Source: an uncultured Prevotellaceae bacterium
GTDB lineage: Bacteria; Bacteroidota; Bacteroidia; Bacteroidales; Bacteroidaceae
DNA length: 48,671 nt
Direction: 5' to 3'
Assembly: GCA_946188395.1 (NCBI GenBank)
Contig: CAMHUU010000019.1
Location: forward strand, 1-48,671
Shown here: positions 1 to 8,271 of the stretch, one piece after another
Layout: each line of letters begins with the position of its first letter
How positions within the stretch are numbered: the first letter of the stretch is position 1
Translations under genes and position numbers: made by a program
Notes under the pieces: generated by a model
What the model was told of the DNA's origin: nothing
The model's input: only the letters and a program-made list of their open reading frames with translations
Database searches by the model: none

Positions 1-41
1 CCACAAGCTTTAAGTTAAACAATTAAAAAACAAAAATTAAA

Positions 42-296
42 ATGGCAAATCACAAGTCATCCCTGAAGAGAATTCGTCAGGACAAGAAAAAGGCAGAGCA
101 CAATCACTATTATGCCAAGACCATGCGTAACGCTGTTCGCAAACTGCGCGCTACCACTAACAAGGAAGAGGCTACAGCCCTGTACCCCAAGGTGCAGAAG
201 ATGCTGGACAAGTTGGCTAAGACCAACATCATCCACAAGAACAAGGCCGCTAACTTGAAGTCAAGTCTTGCTCTGCACATCAGCAAGCTGGGATAA
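42..296 (+). CDS. rpsT: 30S ribosomal protein S20
   Basis: This is the small-subunit ribosomal protein S20, which binds 16S rRNA early in 30S assembly. The 84-residue product has the normal family length. It starts [17 protein letters not shown] and is rich in Lys/Arg throughout, as S20 proteins are. The A-rich 41 bases upstream hold no Shine-Dalgarno site, as usual in Bacteroidetes. Any promoter lies outside the window or is not recognisable in these few bases. A strong intrinsic terminator follows at 320-352, so rpsT is probably transcribed separately from gyrB. The identification rests on direct recognition of the protein sequence. Confidence 0.97.
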   Translation: MANHKSSLKRIRQDKKKAEHNHYYAKTMRNAVRKLRATTNKEEATALYPKVQKMLDKLAKTNIIHKNKAANLKSSLALHISKLG

Positions 297-319
297 GAAA
301 ATTCATCCAAGCATAATTG

Positions 320-352
320 CCGCACACTGGGAACAGCGTGCGGTTATTTTTT
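320..352 (+). terminator. intrinsic terminator after rpsT
   Basis: A GC-rich hairpin has arms CCGCAC (320-325) and GTGCGG (338-343). The inner CTG/CAG pairs extend the stem around a GGAA loop. A T-rich run (TTATTTTTT) follows from 344. It sits 24 bp after the rpsT stop codon and separates it from the gyrB promoter. Confidence 0.85.
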
Positions 353-372
353 ATAAAAAATAAACACTTTTC

Positions 373-405
373 TTTCGTTTAAGTCTTGGAAATTTAGTAC
401 CTTTG
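373..405 (+). promoter_or_regulatory. gyrB promoter, Bacteroidetes type
   Basis: The -7 box TACCTTTG lies at 398-405. A TTTCG at 373-377 sits 20 bp upstream in the -33 position. The resulting leader to the gyrB ATG would be about 20 nt and A-rich, as is common in this phylum. Confidence 0.75.
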
Positions 406-431
406 CAAAAAATTTTGCGAGAACACAAACA

Positions 432-2405
432 ATGGCAGAAGAACAGAACAAAGCAAGCAATTATTCCGCGAGTAACATTCAGGTGCTCGAAGGATTGGAG
501 GCCGTGCGCAAACGCCCGGCCATGTATATCGGAGACATCAGTGAAAAGGGTCTCCACCACCTCGTTAACGAAACCGTCGACAACTCTATCGACGAGGCTA
601 TGGCAGGCTACTGCACACACATCGAGGTAACTATCAACGAAGACAACAGCATTACCGTACAGGACAATGGTCGCGGTATCCCCGTCGACGAACACGAGAA
701 GATGCACAAGTCGGCCCTCGAGGTCGTCATGACTGTGCTGCACGCTGGTGGTAAGTTCGACAAGGGTTCTTACAAGGTTTCCGGCGGTCTGCACGGTGTA
801 GGTGTAAGCTGCGTGAACGCCCTTTCAACACACATGCTGTCGCAGGTGTTCCGTAACGGACATATCTACCAGCAGGAATACGAGAAGGGCAAGCCGCTGT
901 ACGACGTGAAGATTGTTGGCGACACCGACGAGACAGGTACCCGTCAGCAGTTCTGGCCCGACGGCAGCATCTTTATCACCACAGAATACAAATACGACAT
1001 CATCGCTCGCCGCATGCGTGAACTGGCCTACCTGAATGCAGGCATCACCATCACGCTGACAGACCTGCGCCCCGATGAGGAAGGTAATCTGAGACAGCCT
1101 GAGGTATTCCACGCCAAGGAGGGTTTGAAAGAGTTCGTACGCTATGTGGATCGTCACCGCACATCCATCATTGGAGACCCCATCTGTCTGAAGACTGAGA
1201 AGGACGGCGTGCCCATCGAGGTAGCCCTGCTCTACAACAGCGACTATTCGGAAAACATCCACTCTTACGTCAACAATATCAACACCATCGAAGGCGGTAC
1301 TCACCTGACAGGCTTCCGCATCGCTCTGGCACGTACGCTGAAGAAATACGCCGACGAGGACGACCAGTTGCGCAAGCAGATTGAGAAAGCCAAGATTGAA
1401 GTGGCTCAGGACGACTTCCGAGAGGGTCTTACTGCCATCATCTCTGTGAAGGTAGCCGAGCCCCAGTTCGAAGGCCAGACCAAGACCAAGCTGGGTAACA
1501 GCGAGGTAAACGGAGCCGTACAGAAGGCTGTAGGCGAGGCAATGACCAATTATCTGGAGGAACACCCCAAAGAGGCCCACACCATCTGCGAGAAAGTCAT
1601 TCTGGCTGCTACAGCCCGTATTGCAGCCCGCAAGGCCCGTGAGAGCGTGCAGCGCAAGAACCCGATGACGGGTGGTGGCCTGCCTGGTAAACTGGCAGAC
1701 TGTTCAGAGAAGGACCCGAAGGTTTGTGAGATCTTCCTCGTCGAGGGTGACTCCGCTGGTGGCTCCGCCAAACAGGGACGTGATCGTCACTTCCAGGCTA
1801 TCCTGCCCCTACGTGGTAAGATTCTGAACGTCGAGAAGGTTCAGTGGCACCGTGTGTTCGAAGCTGAGTCAGTGATGAACATCATCCAGAGTATTGGTGT
1901 ACGCTTTGGTGTAGACGGCGAGGACTCCAAGGAGGCCAACATCGACAAGCTGCGTTACGACAAGATTATCATCATGACCGATGCCGACGTCGATGGTTCA
2001 CACATCGACACGCTGATTATGACACTCTTCTACCGTTTCATGCCACAGGTCATTCAGGGCGGACACCTCTATATCGCTACTCCCCCACTCTATAAGTGTA
2101 CTTATAAGAAGTTCTCAGAGTACTGTTATACCGAGCAGCAGCGCCAGGCCTTCATCGACAAGTATGTGGCTGGCGACGAGAATGCCTCAGCTCTGCACAC
2201 CCAGCGCTACAAAGGTTTGGGTGAGATGAATCCAGAGCAGTTGTGGGAGACGACGATGAATCCCGAGAACCGCTTGCTGAAGCAGGTGACTATCGAGAAT
2301 GCTGCCGAGGCGGATGAAATATTCTCCATGCTGATGGGTGACGACGTAGAGCCGCGCCGACAGTTCATCGAGAAGAACGCCACCTACGCCAATATCGACG
2401 CATAA
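432..2405 (+). CDS. gyrB: DNA gyrase subunit B
   Basis: GyrB is the ATPase subunit of the type II topoisomerase that introduces negative supercoils (A2B2 complex with GyrA). The 657 residues carry a GHKL ATPase domain with VDNSIDEA, the DNGRGI motif near residue 78 and GGLHGVGVS near 118. The TOPRIM domain follows, with EGDSAGGSAKQGRD near 436 and DADVDGSHI near 517. The C-terminal stretch QRYKGLGEMNPEQLWETTMN is the hallmark of GyrB and helps separate it from ParE. The length, about 650, fits the short GyrB form without the extra domain found in some enterobacteria. It has its own promoter and ends at a bidirectional terminator. Confidence 0.96.
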   Translation: MAEEQNKASNYSASNIQVLEGLEAVRKRPAMYIGDISEKGLHHLVNETVDNSIDEAMAGYCTHIEVTINEDNSITVQDNGRGIPVDEHEKMHKSALEVVMTVLHAGGKFDKGSYKVSGGLHGVGVSCVNALSTHMLSQVFRNGHIYQQEYEKGKPLYDVKIVGDTDETGTRQQFWPDGSIFITTEYKYDIIARRMRELAYLNAGITITLTDLRPDEEGNLRQPEVFHAKEGLKEFVRYVDRHRTSIIGDPICLKTEKDGVPIEVALLYNSDYSENIHSYVNNINTIEGGTHLTGFRIALARTLKKYADEDDQLRKQIEKAKIEVAQDDFREGLTAIISVKVAEPQFEGQTKTKLGNSEVNGAVQKAVGEAMTNYLEEHPKEAHTICEKVILAATARIAARKARESVQRKNPMTGGGLPGKLADCSEKDPKVCEIFLVEGDSAGGSAKQGRDRHFQAILPLRGKILNVEKVQWHRVFEAESVMNIIQSIGVRFGVDGEDSKEANIDKLRYDKIIIMTDADVDGSHIDTLIMTLFYRFMPQVIQGGHLYIATPPLYKCTYKKFSEYCYTEQQRQAFIDKYVAGDENASALHTQRYKGLGEMNPEQLWETTMNPENRLLKQVTIENAAEADEIFSMLMGDDVEPRRQFIEKNATYANIDA

Positions 2406-2429
2406 GGGATTACACCTTATTAATAATAT

Positions 2430-2457
2430 AAAAGAGGGCCTGTGCCCTCTTTTATTT
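2430..2457. terminator. bidirectional terminator between gyrB and the acyltransferase gene
   Basis: The perfect 10-bp stem is AAAAGAGGGC (2430-2439) and GCCCTCTTTT (2444-2453) with a CTGT loop. A-rich DNA on one side and T-rich DNA on the other let it work on both strands. It lies between two convergent genes. Confidence 0.88.
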
Positions 2458-2472
2458 CATTTCCACGAACTA

Positions 2473-3435
2473 TTATTGTATTCCTTTCTGTCGTTTGATG
2501 TTTTCGAGTGAGTCCAGATTCACTCGCCCCGTTACCGGGTCATAGCGAAGGTTAAACTCCTCACGGGTACGTTTCCATCGGTTGTGAGTCCACAGCCAAA
2601 ACTCAGGAGCTCGACGAATATTCTCTTCAAGCATACTAAAATAAGCATCCGTGATTTCATATTCGCCTAACTGTTGGGGATGAGAAGCTATCAAACGGAA
2701 TTGTGCTTCATAATAACCTCGTTTTGGACGGTTCATTTCCAGATAAAAGACAGCATGATTCGTCTGGCGGGCCAGTCGTTCAGTACCTGTCAATACGGGA
2801 GTATCGTGGTTCAGGAACTGACACCAATGGTGGATATTGTTCCAGAACGGAACTTGGTCGCTGATATAGCCAATGACAACGGGTTTACCCTCCTGCTTGT
2901 ACTTAACAATTCGACGCAACGTCTCAGCCATCGGAATACACACCGCATTGAAACGCTGGCGCAATTTTAAAAAAAGCATGTCGAACTCCTTATTTTCCAA
3001 CGCATGATATATCTGCCCACAATGTGCCTCAGTAGTTACCCATAAGGGCAAAGACGTCACCCACTCCCAATTGCAGTAATGCCCAAGATAGATAGCCGCA
3101 GAACGGCCTTCCTTTACCAATTGGTCAATTGCCTCAGCACCATTAAACACCATCCGTCGTTTCAACTGCTTTTCGCTGATAGTCAATAGTTTAACGGTCT
3201 CTACCAGATAGTCGCAGAACCAGTGATAGAAACGGCGCTCTATATCACGAATCTCCTTCTCCGTTTTTTCAGGGAACGAGTCCGACAAGTTCTTTCTTAC
3301 CAACTTTACTCGATAGTGCACCACTTTATATATCAGCACATAAAACATGTCTGATATCAGATAGTGCACCCACAGGGGCAGCAGTGACGTCAGGAAGAGT
3401 ATGCCATAGAGCAAGCTAGCCAATAATTTCTTCAT
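2473..3435 (-). CDS. lysophospholipid/lipid A biosynthesis acyltransferase (LpxL/LpxM family)
   Basis: This family transfers an acyl chain from acyl-ACP to a lipid A precursor or related lipid at the inner membrane. The chosen start (ATG at 3435, 320 aa) gives a hydrophobic N-terminus MKKLLASLLYGILFLTSLLP. An upstream ATG at 3492 is in frame, but the promoter -7 box at 3441-3448 lies between the two, so the shorter form is preferred. The motif HYCNWEW near residue 119 matches the catalytic H(x)NWE block of LpxL/LpxM. About 300 residues is normal for the family. It is convergent with gyrB. Which lipid is acylated cannot be told from the sequence. Confidence 0.85.
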   Translation of the reverse strand: MKKLLASLLYGILFLTSLLPLWVHYLISDMFYVLIYKVVHYRVKLVRKNLSDSFPEKTEKEIRDIERRFYHWFCDYLVETVKLLTISEKQLKRRMVFNGAEAIDQLVKEGRSAAIYLGHYCNWEWVTSLPLWVTTEAHCGQIYHALENKEFDMLFLKLRQRFNAVCIPMAETLRRIVKYKQEGKPVVIGYISDQVPFWNNIHHWCQFLNHDTPVLTGTERLARQTNHAVFYLEMNRPKRGYYEAQFRLIASHPQQLGEYEITDAYFSMLEENIRRAPEFWLWTHNRWKRTREEFNLRYDPVTGRVNLDSLENIKRQKGIQ

Positions 3436-3440
3436 GGCTA

Positions 3441-3470
3441 CAAAGGTACAAATAAGTGAGCAAAAACAAA
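3441..3470 (-). promoter_or_regulatory. promoter of the acyltransferase gene, almost no leader
   Basis: On the minus strand, TACCTTTG covers 3448-3441 and a TTTG covers 3470-3467, 18 bp upstream. Only five bases (TAGCC) separate the -7 box from the ATG at 3435, so the mRNA should be leaderless or nearly so. Confidence 0.7.
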
Positions 3471-3497
3471 AGAAAAACACGTTTTTTTTCATTTACA

Positions 3498-3529
3498 TTT
3501 GCTCGTATCGCAGAAAATACCTACCTTTG
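3498..3529 (+). promoter_or_regulatory. promoter of the NodZ-like glycosyltransferase gene
   Basis: TTTG at 3498-3501, a 20-bp spacer and TACCTTTG at 3522-3529 make a near-consensus Bacteroidetes promoter. The leader to the ATG at 3563 would be about 25-30 nt. Confidence 0.82.
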
Positions 3530-3562
3530 CAACCCTAAAGAGACATTGGGCTTCATCGTAAC

Positions 3563-4582
3563 ATGTTAATATTAGGAAAAGAAGGACTTATACACCGCAC
3601 AGGCAAAGAGATTCAGAACGTGTTCCAGAACCTGTTTAAGCAACGAGGCAAGTGGCGCAAACAGGCTTTGAAACTGAGTCCCTACTATTCTATGGAAGCG
3701 CCACGTGCAAAGAATGAAAGAAAACAAGTCATCTGTATGTTTGACGGTCGTACAGACCACTATGGCATGACTGACCGCCTGCGCGGCATAGTCTCTTCCT
3801 ATTATGTCTGCAAGGAATTGGGATATGACTTTCGCATCCATTTTGTGTCACCATTCCAGTTAAAAGACTATTTACAGCCCAACCACATCGACTGGACCAT
3901 TCTTCCTGAAGACATCAGCTATCATACAGCGGACAGCAAGGTGGTCTATTGTGGAAGCAATGCCACCCTTGTAGAGCCTTTCTTTCAGAAGCTATGGCTG
4001 AAGAAGTGTTTCCGTCAGGCCTCGAAGCAGGCACATGTTTATACCAATGCACATCTGCTGCCACGAGGGACTCGCTTCGGTCTGCTGTTCAACGAGCTTT
4101 TCAAACCATCGCAGAAAGTCGAAGACGCCCTGACACTGCACACATCAAAGCTACAGGGTGGCTACTACACGATGTCACTACGTTTTCAGCGTCTGTTAGG
4201 CGATTTTGTCGAACGCGACGGCGTCGACATCTCCCCCGAAGAACAACAGCAGCTCATGACTCGCTGTGTCCAAAAGATTGCCGAACTGAGAAATACGTTG
4301 GATGATACAAAGAAAGTCGTACTGATGTCCGACAGTATACGTTTCCTTGAATATGCCGCCAGCCAGTTGGACTTTATCTACTACATTCCCGGCAAAGTCC
4401 AACATATTGATTTCTACAAGGAGACACCCGAAGATGTGAATATCAAACTGTTTGTAGACATTTTGATGATCAGTCGCGCCGAAAAGGCATTCCTGCTACA
4501 AACGGGTAAGATGTATAACAGCGGATTCCCCCGTCGTGCTGCTCAGGTGGGCAACATACCTTTCAGACATATTCGTTTCTGA
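3563..4582 (+). CDS. putative glycosyltransferase, NodZ/fucosyltransferase-like
   Basis: The protein has 339 residues, no clear membrane segment and a basic N-terminus. The stretch DHYGMTDRLRGIVSSYYVCK near residues 68-87 resembles the DRLxG block of NodZ-like (GDP-fucose) glycosyltransferases. The C-terminal VDILMISRAEKAFLLQTGKM followed by NSGFPRRAA resembles their closing donor-site motif. The likely role is addition of a sugar, perhaps fucose, to a surface glycan. It is transcribed away from the acyltransferase gene. It ends directly against the stop codon of the convergent GT8-like gene, with no bases between them. The assignment is from remembered motif similarity, so the family is probable and the substrate unknown. 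Confidence 0.6.
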   Translation: MLILGKEGLIHRTGKEIQNVFQNLFKQRGKWRKQALKLSPYYSMEAPRAKNERKQVICMFDGRTDHYGMTDRLRGIVSSYYVCKELGYDFRIHFVSPFQLKDYLQPNHIDWTILPEDISYHTADSKVVYCGSNATLVEPFFQKLWLKKCFRQASKQAHVYTNAHLLPRGTRFGLLFNELFKPSQKVEDALTLHTSKLQGGYYTMSLRFQRLLGDFVERDGVDISPEEQQQLMTRCVQKIAELRNTLDDTKKVVLMSDSIRFLEYAASQLDFIYYIPGKVQHIDFYKETPEDVNIKLFVDILMISRAEKAFLLQTGKMYNSGFPRRAAQVGNIPFRHIRF

Positions 4583-5443
4583 CTATTTTACGAACTTATA
4601 TTTCTTATTGGGGAATAGCCTGTCTACCAGTCGTTTCAACTTCATGGCAGTAGTCGACTTATGGACATAGATAGGTATTGAACGAAGCACCTCGTCGGTA
4701 ATGGCATCCAACTCATCCTGAAGCGTACTCTGCTTCATATAAGAACGCAACAGCATCTCACTAATCAGCGACTCCCACTCTGGCTTTGTGGCCCAGAAGT
4801 GTCCGATGCAATCGTCAGAAGGCATCAGCTGCGTCAGTTCGGTCATACTTACGGACTGTGCATATTGTTCAAGAATAAAACAGTTTCCTCCATCGTCAAG
4901 CATCCCGTCACAGATGGTCAAGGAAGTGGCAATGACTTGATCCAGCCGATCTTTGGGAACAGCAACAACACCAGCATTCCACATATCGTGACGTTCGCTC
5001 AGCGTGATACCCGCATAGGTATGGCCCTTTACTGTATTCCACAACTTCAGCGAACCACCTTTCATCTTGCTGGGGTGCCCTTCTCTGATATGCATCATGC
5101 CATTTCCATTGTCGAGTCGCTGCCTGAGAACATCAAGGCTACCATATAAAAACGTATCACTATCCAAATACAGGATATGCTGGTTGGGGTATCTTGATGC
5201 CAACAATTCCATCGCCTTGATCTTCACACGGAAGAAAAAGTGGTGAGGTCCCTTCCAAGCCTCTATCTCTTTATCGGTAACATCGAGCGTTGTCACATGG
5301 GCATGATTATAATATTCCGGACGTGAGGTAACAACGAATATCTGGTCATCTTCCTTCATTTGCTTCTGAAAGCTGCGAATAGAAAGATAGGCTTGCAGAT
5401 GGTAGTCCAGTTTATCGCCAAAAACAATGTACAGGATATTCAT
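4583..5443 (-). CDS. putative glycosyltransferase, GT8-like
   Basis: The protein has 286 residues. It opens MNILYIVFGDKLDYHLQAYL, a Rossmann-like start followed by a helix carrying YLSIRSF. It has LYLDSDTFLYG at about residues 91-101, and the DSD (94-96) is the expected metal/nucleotide-sugar motif. KAMELLASRYP just before it is typical of GT8-type enzymes that act on sugar nucleotides. It is probably cytosolic and works on a lipid-linked or LPS glycan. It is the last gene of a leftward trio starting at 7046, with only 4 bp between it and the GT11 gene. Acceptor and donor cannot be read from the sequence. Confidence 0.65.
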   Translation of the reverse strand: MNILYIVFGDKLDYHLQAYLSIRSFQKQMKEDDQIFVVTSRPEYYNHAHVTTLDVTDKEIEAWKGPHHFFFRVKIKAMELLASRYPNQHILYLDSDTFLYGSLDVLRQRLDNGNGMMHIREGHPSKMKGGSLKLWNTVKGHTYAGITLSERHDMWNAGVVAVPKDRLDQVIATSLTICDGMLDDGGNCFILEQYAQSVSMTELTQLMPSDDCIGHFWATKPEWESLISEMLLRSYMKQSTLQDELDAITDEVLRSIPIYVHKSTTAMKLKRLVDRLFPNKKYKFVK

Positions 5444-5447
5444 AACA

Positions 5448-6254
5448 TCAATAGATATGTTGGAATAAATAATCGAATTTCTTAAAGTTGTCCACTGAGA
5501 CGGGTATAGTCGGATCCTCTATCCAATAAAGGGGCAGATCACGATACATCGAAGCAACAAGGGTAAATGTGCTTGGAGCTCCTATCAGATAGTCGCAATG
5601 CGACAACAGACAAAGATCCTCGCCAGGATTGCCATCGGGGAACACGACGCGACAGTCGGGAAACGCGCTCTCGAACAAAGAACGATTCAATGCCGGGTCG
5701 TTGCCACAAATGTAGATACTTTTCTTCTCTGTAGGGCGGATTCTGTCGATGCACTGACGTACAATTTCTGCATACTGCTCGTCGGAATACATAAAACGTC
5801 CATTGTGAAAATGAGCATAGTCGCCACGACGGATATGGACACCTATCCGCAAGCCGTCACTGAGCAATCCGCTGACATGTTTTTCTATATCATCATGAAA
5901 AGCAAACAAGTCCACAATTTCCTGTCGGTATTTCAGAAAGAGGTCGTACCAGCGGGCATGCCATCCCTGGGCTACTACCAAACGAGCGTGCTCCAGTTGC
6001 TGTTCTTTTTCCAAGCTGGCACCACCATCCTCATCGAAATCGACCACGGGAATCATTCCCCAACGGGCTCCATACTTCGCAAAAACATATGTAAGGAAAT
6101 GATGATAGCGTGTATCGCAGAGTCGAAAATACTGGTATTTATAGGAAAAGCGCATCGACACAGTCTTCAGCCCATGCTCCCTTGCCCATGCATACACATG
6201 ACCATACTGCAACATATTGTTACACATCTGACCTTTGTCGCGAACGAATATCAT
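5448..6254 (-). CDS. alpha-1,2-fucosyltransferase-like protein (GT11)
   Basis: The 268-residue protein carries GVHIRRGDYAHF, with HIRRGDY at about 140-146. This is the GDP-fucose-binding signature of GT11 alpha-1,2-fucosyltransferases. Further on, IYICGNDP and a C-terminal CDYLIGAPSTFTLVASMY match the family's other conserved blocks (a sequence of the form S-x-F-s-x-x-A). The start MIFVRDKGQMCNNMLQY aligns with the usual N-terminal G-x-(L/M)-x-N-x-(M/L) region. It probably fucosylates a surface polysaccharide or LPS. It lies between GT8-like and GT2 genes in one leftward operon. Linkage specificity is inferred from family only. Confidence 0.75.
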   Translation of the reverse strand: MIFVRDKGQMCNNMLQYGHVYAWAREHGLKTVSMRFSYKYQYFRLCDTRYHHFLTYVFAKYGARWGMIPVVDFDEDGGASLEKEQQLEHARLVVAQGWHARWYDLFLKYRQEIVDLFAFHDDIEKHVSGLLSDGLRIGVHIRRGDYAHFHNGRFMYSDEQYAEIVRQCIDRIRPTEKKSIYICGNDPALNRSLFESAFPDCRVVFPDGNPGEDLCLLSHCDYLIGAPSTFTLVASMYRDLPLYWIEDPTIPVSVDNFKKFDYLFQHIY

Positions 6255-6278
6255 GCCACACTAATCTTTTAAATCGAC

Positions 6279-7046
6279 CTATTCTGACTGTCGCTTCTCA
6301 ATAATTTTAGAAACAAGCATAAACTGATAGATGCCCTTTAGCCCGGCATAAATCAGTCCATGAATGCCATCGCGCCAACCGCCTTCTAACACATAGCATT
6401 TGAAAAAGCGCCAGAACGGTCGATAAAGCAATGCACCAGCACCATATTTCCGGCCAGCCTTTTTCAACACCTCGTTGTCGCTGTACCTGTTATCTTTATC
6501 TAAAATGGTATGGATGCTGTCGTTAGCCAAATGAATAAAAGCCAACTCCTTGCGCTTCTTTGGCAGATAAGCCAACGGACCGTCAACCTTTGGAAAAGTA
6601 TGCACATAAGGAGGCCATTCAGTTCCCTCACGAACGAAAAACCGTAATTGGTAATCGGGGTAAGCGCACTGCATCGTCTTGTTCATAAACTTGTTCAGGC
6701 GGGGAATGTACAATCCTTTGGCGCAGTCTGGTTGCTGAATATGGTTGTAGAGGGCCTCGTGCAATGCAGTGGTCACAATCTCGTCAGCATCTACCACCAA
6801 AACCCAGGGATTGGACGCTGCCTGGATGGCAAACGTACGGGCAGGCTCGGCACTTTTGTGGTCTGCCTTTGGAAATGTCACTACCTTACAACCCTTCTTA
6901 CGGGCAATCTCCAGCGTATGATCCGTGCTTTCCATATCGCAAATCAACACCTCGTCAAAGCCTTGCACACTCTCCAATACACGCTCGAGATGCTGCTCCG
7001 CATTATAGGTGTTGATTACCACCGATATCTTATTTTTCTCGTTCAT
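6279..7046 (-). CDS. GT2 glycosyltransferase, WaaE/KdtX-like
   Basis: The protein has 255 residues. It starts with KISVVINTYNAEQHLERVLE and continues with SVQGFDEVLICDMESTD, as in WaaE/KdtX-type LPS core beta-1,4-glucosyltransferases. The metal-binding motif VVDADEI (D86-D88) follows. The C-terminal part keeps aromatic and basic segments (YRPFWRFFKCYVLEGGW) that suggest membrane association. It is first in the leftward operon 7046-4583. Its promoter overlaps that of the divergent GT87 gene and leaves almost no leader. Transfer of a hexose to an LPS core-like acceptor is a family-based guess. Confidence 0.78.
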   Translation of the reverse strand: MNEKNKISVVINTYNAEQHLERVLESVQGFDEVLICDMESTDHTLEIARKKGCKVVTFPKADHKSAEPARTFAIQAASNPWVLVVDADEIVTTALHEALYNHIQQPDCAKGLYIPRLNKFMNKTMQCAYPDYQLRFFVREGTEWPPYVHTFPKVDGPLAYLPKKRKELAFIHLANDSIHTILDKDNRYSDNEVLKKAGRKYGAGALLYRPFWRFFKCYVLEGGWRDGIHGLIYAGLKGIYQFMLVSKIIEKRQSE

Positions 7047-7051
7047 GTGTG

Positions 7052-7082
7052 CAAAATTAGAAAAAAAATATTAATTTTGCAA
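7052..7082. promoter_or_regulatory. overlapping divergent promoters
   Basis: Minus strand: TAATTTTG at 7059-7052 with TTG at 7082-7080, 20 bp upstream; the ATG at 7046 is only five bases from the -7 box. Plus strand: TAATTTTG at 7072-7079, serving the ATG at 7099. The leftward -33 element touches the rightward -7 box, so the two promoters should compete for polymerase. Confidence 0.65.
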
Positions 7083-7098
7083 GCAAAACAGAATAATT

Positions 7099-8271
7099 AT
7101 GATAGATAAATGTAAGGCAATCCTGGGCAAGCCCTTCTTTCACGACTATCGTACGTTGTTAGGACTTTGGCTCATACTGGGTATCGTATCGGCACTGGCA
7201 AAGATGCACGCACACAACAATTTCCTGATTTTCCGTGGGGTTTTCTGGCATGTCTGGAACGGGACGCCACTCTATACAGCTTATCCTGAGGAATATTGGG
7301 ATGTCAACCACTATGGTCCATTCTTCTCACTGGTATTCGCCCCCTTTGCTGTCGTACCCGAATGGCTAGGACTTATCCTATGGTGCGTATCGCTGTCGCT
7401 GTTTCTCTACGTGGCCATCAGACGGTCAGATCTGACGAACCGCCAACAAATATTCATCTTGTGGTTCTGCGCCCATGAACTACTGACATCCTTATTTATG
7501 CAGCAGTTCAACGTCGCTATTGCCGCCATCATTGTATTGGCATTCTTCCTCATAGAAAAAGAGCGCGACACAGAGGCTGCATTCTTCATTGTAGTGGGCA
7601 CATTGGTAAAGTTGTATGGTATTGTAGGACTGGCATTTTTCTTCTTCTCAAAACACAAGATGCGCTTTGTTGTGGCATTGGTAGTATGGGGAACGGTACT
7701 CTTTGCACTACCCATGCTGATTAGTAGTCCGGAATACATTATTGGACAGTACCACGATTGGTTTGTCTGTCTGACAGAGAAAAACGGCGAGAACCTCGAC
7801 TCTATTGCCCAAAACATCTCATTGTTAGGCATGGTACACCGCACTACGGGACTGGCTTTCAGTGACCTGTGGCTTATCATTCCTGGGCTGCTGCTGTTCG
7901 GAATCCCCTATCTGCGTCTGTCACAATATCAGCATAAAGCATTCCGGCAAACCCTATTAGCCTCGGTACTGATGTTTGTGGTATTGTTCTCCACGGGTAG
8001 TGAGTCAAGCGGTTATATCATTGCCTTAGTAGGTGTTGTCATTTGGTACACAGCAGTTCCTTGGCAACGTAACGGGTGGGACATTGCACTCATGATCTTT
8101 GTATTCGTGCTAAGCAGCCTTTCGCCCAGCGACTTGTTTCCTGCCTACCTACGCAAAGAATGGGTACAGCCCTATGCATTAAAAGCCCTACCCGTAACAC
8201 TGGTATGGTTGAAACTATGTTGGGAGATGGCAATTAAGGATTATGCCATAACAACGAAAAACGGTTTATAG
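7099..8271 (+). CDS. GT87/DUF2029 family integral-membrane mannosyltransferase
   Basis: The 390-residue polytopic membrane protein has about ten hydrophobic segments. The short loop HNNFLIFRGVFWHVWNGTPL and the following YPEEYWDVNHYGPFFSLVFA match the first extracytoplasmic loop of GT87/PimE-like polyprenyl-phosphate-mannose transferases, which take sugar from a lipid carrier on the outer face. The neighbouring GT2 enzyme at 8266-9204 belongs to the family that makes such lipid-linked sugars, which fits. The 3' ends of the two convergent genes overlap by 6 bp. The substrate is inferred, not shown. Confidence 0.75.
   Translation: MIDKCKAILGKPFFHDYRTLLGLWLILGIVSALAKMHAHNNFLIFRGVFWHVWNGTPLYTAYPEEYWDVNHYGPFFSLVFAPFAVVPEWLGLILWCVSLSLFLYVAIRRSDLTNRQQIFILWFCAHELLTSLFMQQFNVAIAAIIVLAFFLIEKERDTEAAFFIVVGTLVKLYGIVGLAFFFFSKHKMRFVVALVVWGTVLFALPMLISSPEYIIGQYHDWFVCLTEKNGENLDSIAQNISLLGMVHRTTGLAFSDLWLIIPGLLLFGIPYLRLSQYQHKAFRQTLLASVLMFVVLFSTGSESSGYIIALVGVVIWYTAVPWQRNGWDIALMIFVFVLSSLSPSDLFPAYLRKEWVQPYALKALPVTLVWLKLCWEMAIKDYAITTKNGL

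Noticed and set aside
825..1580. 251-codon frame antisense to gyrB
   Set aside because: It lies wholly inside gyrB and is a shadow of it.
3436..3492. 19-residue N-terminal extension of the acyltransferase
   Set aside because: The promoter -7 box at 3441-3448 is inside it, so the extension would not be transcribed from that promoter.
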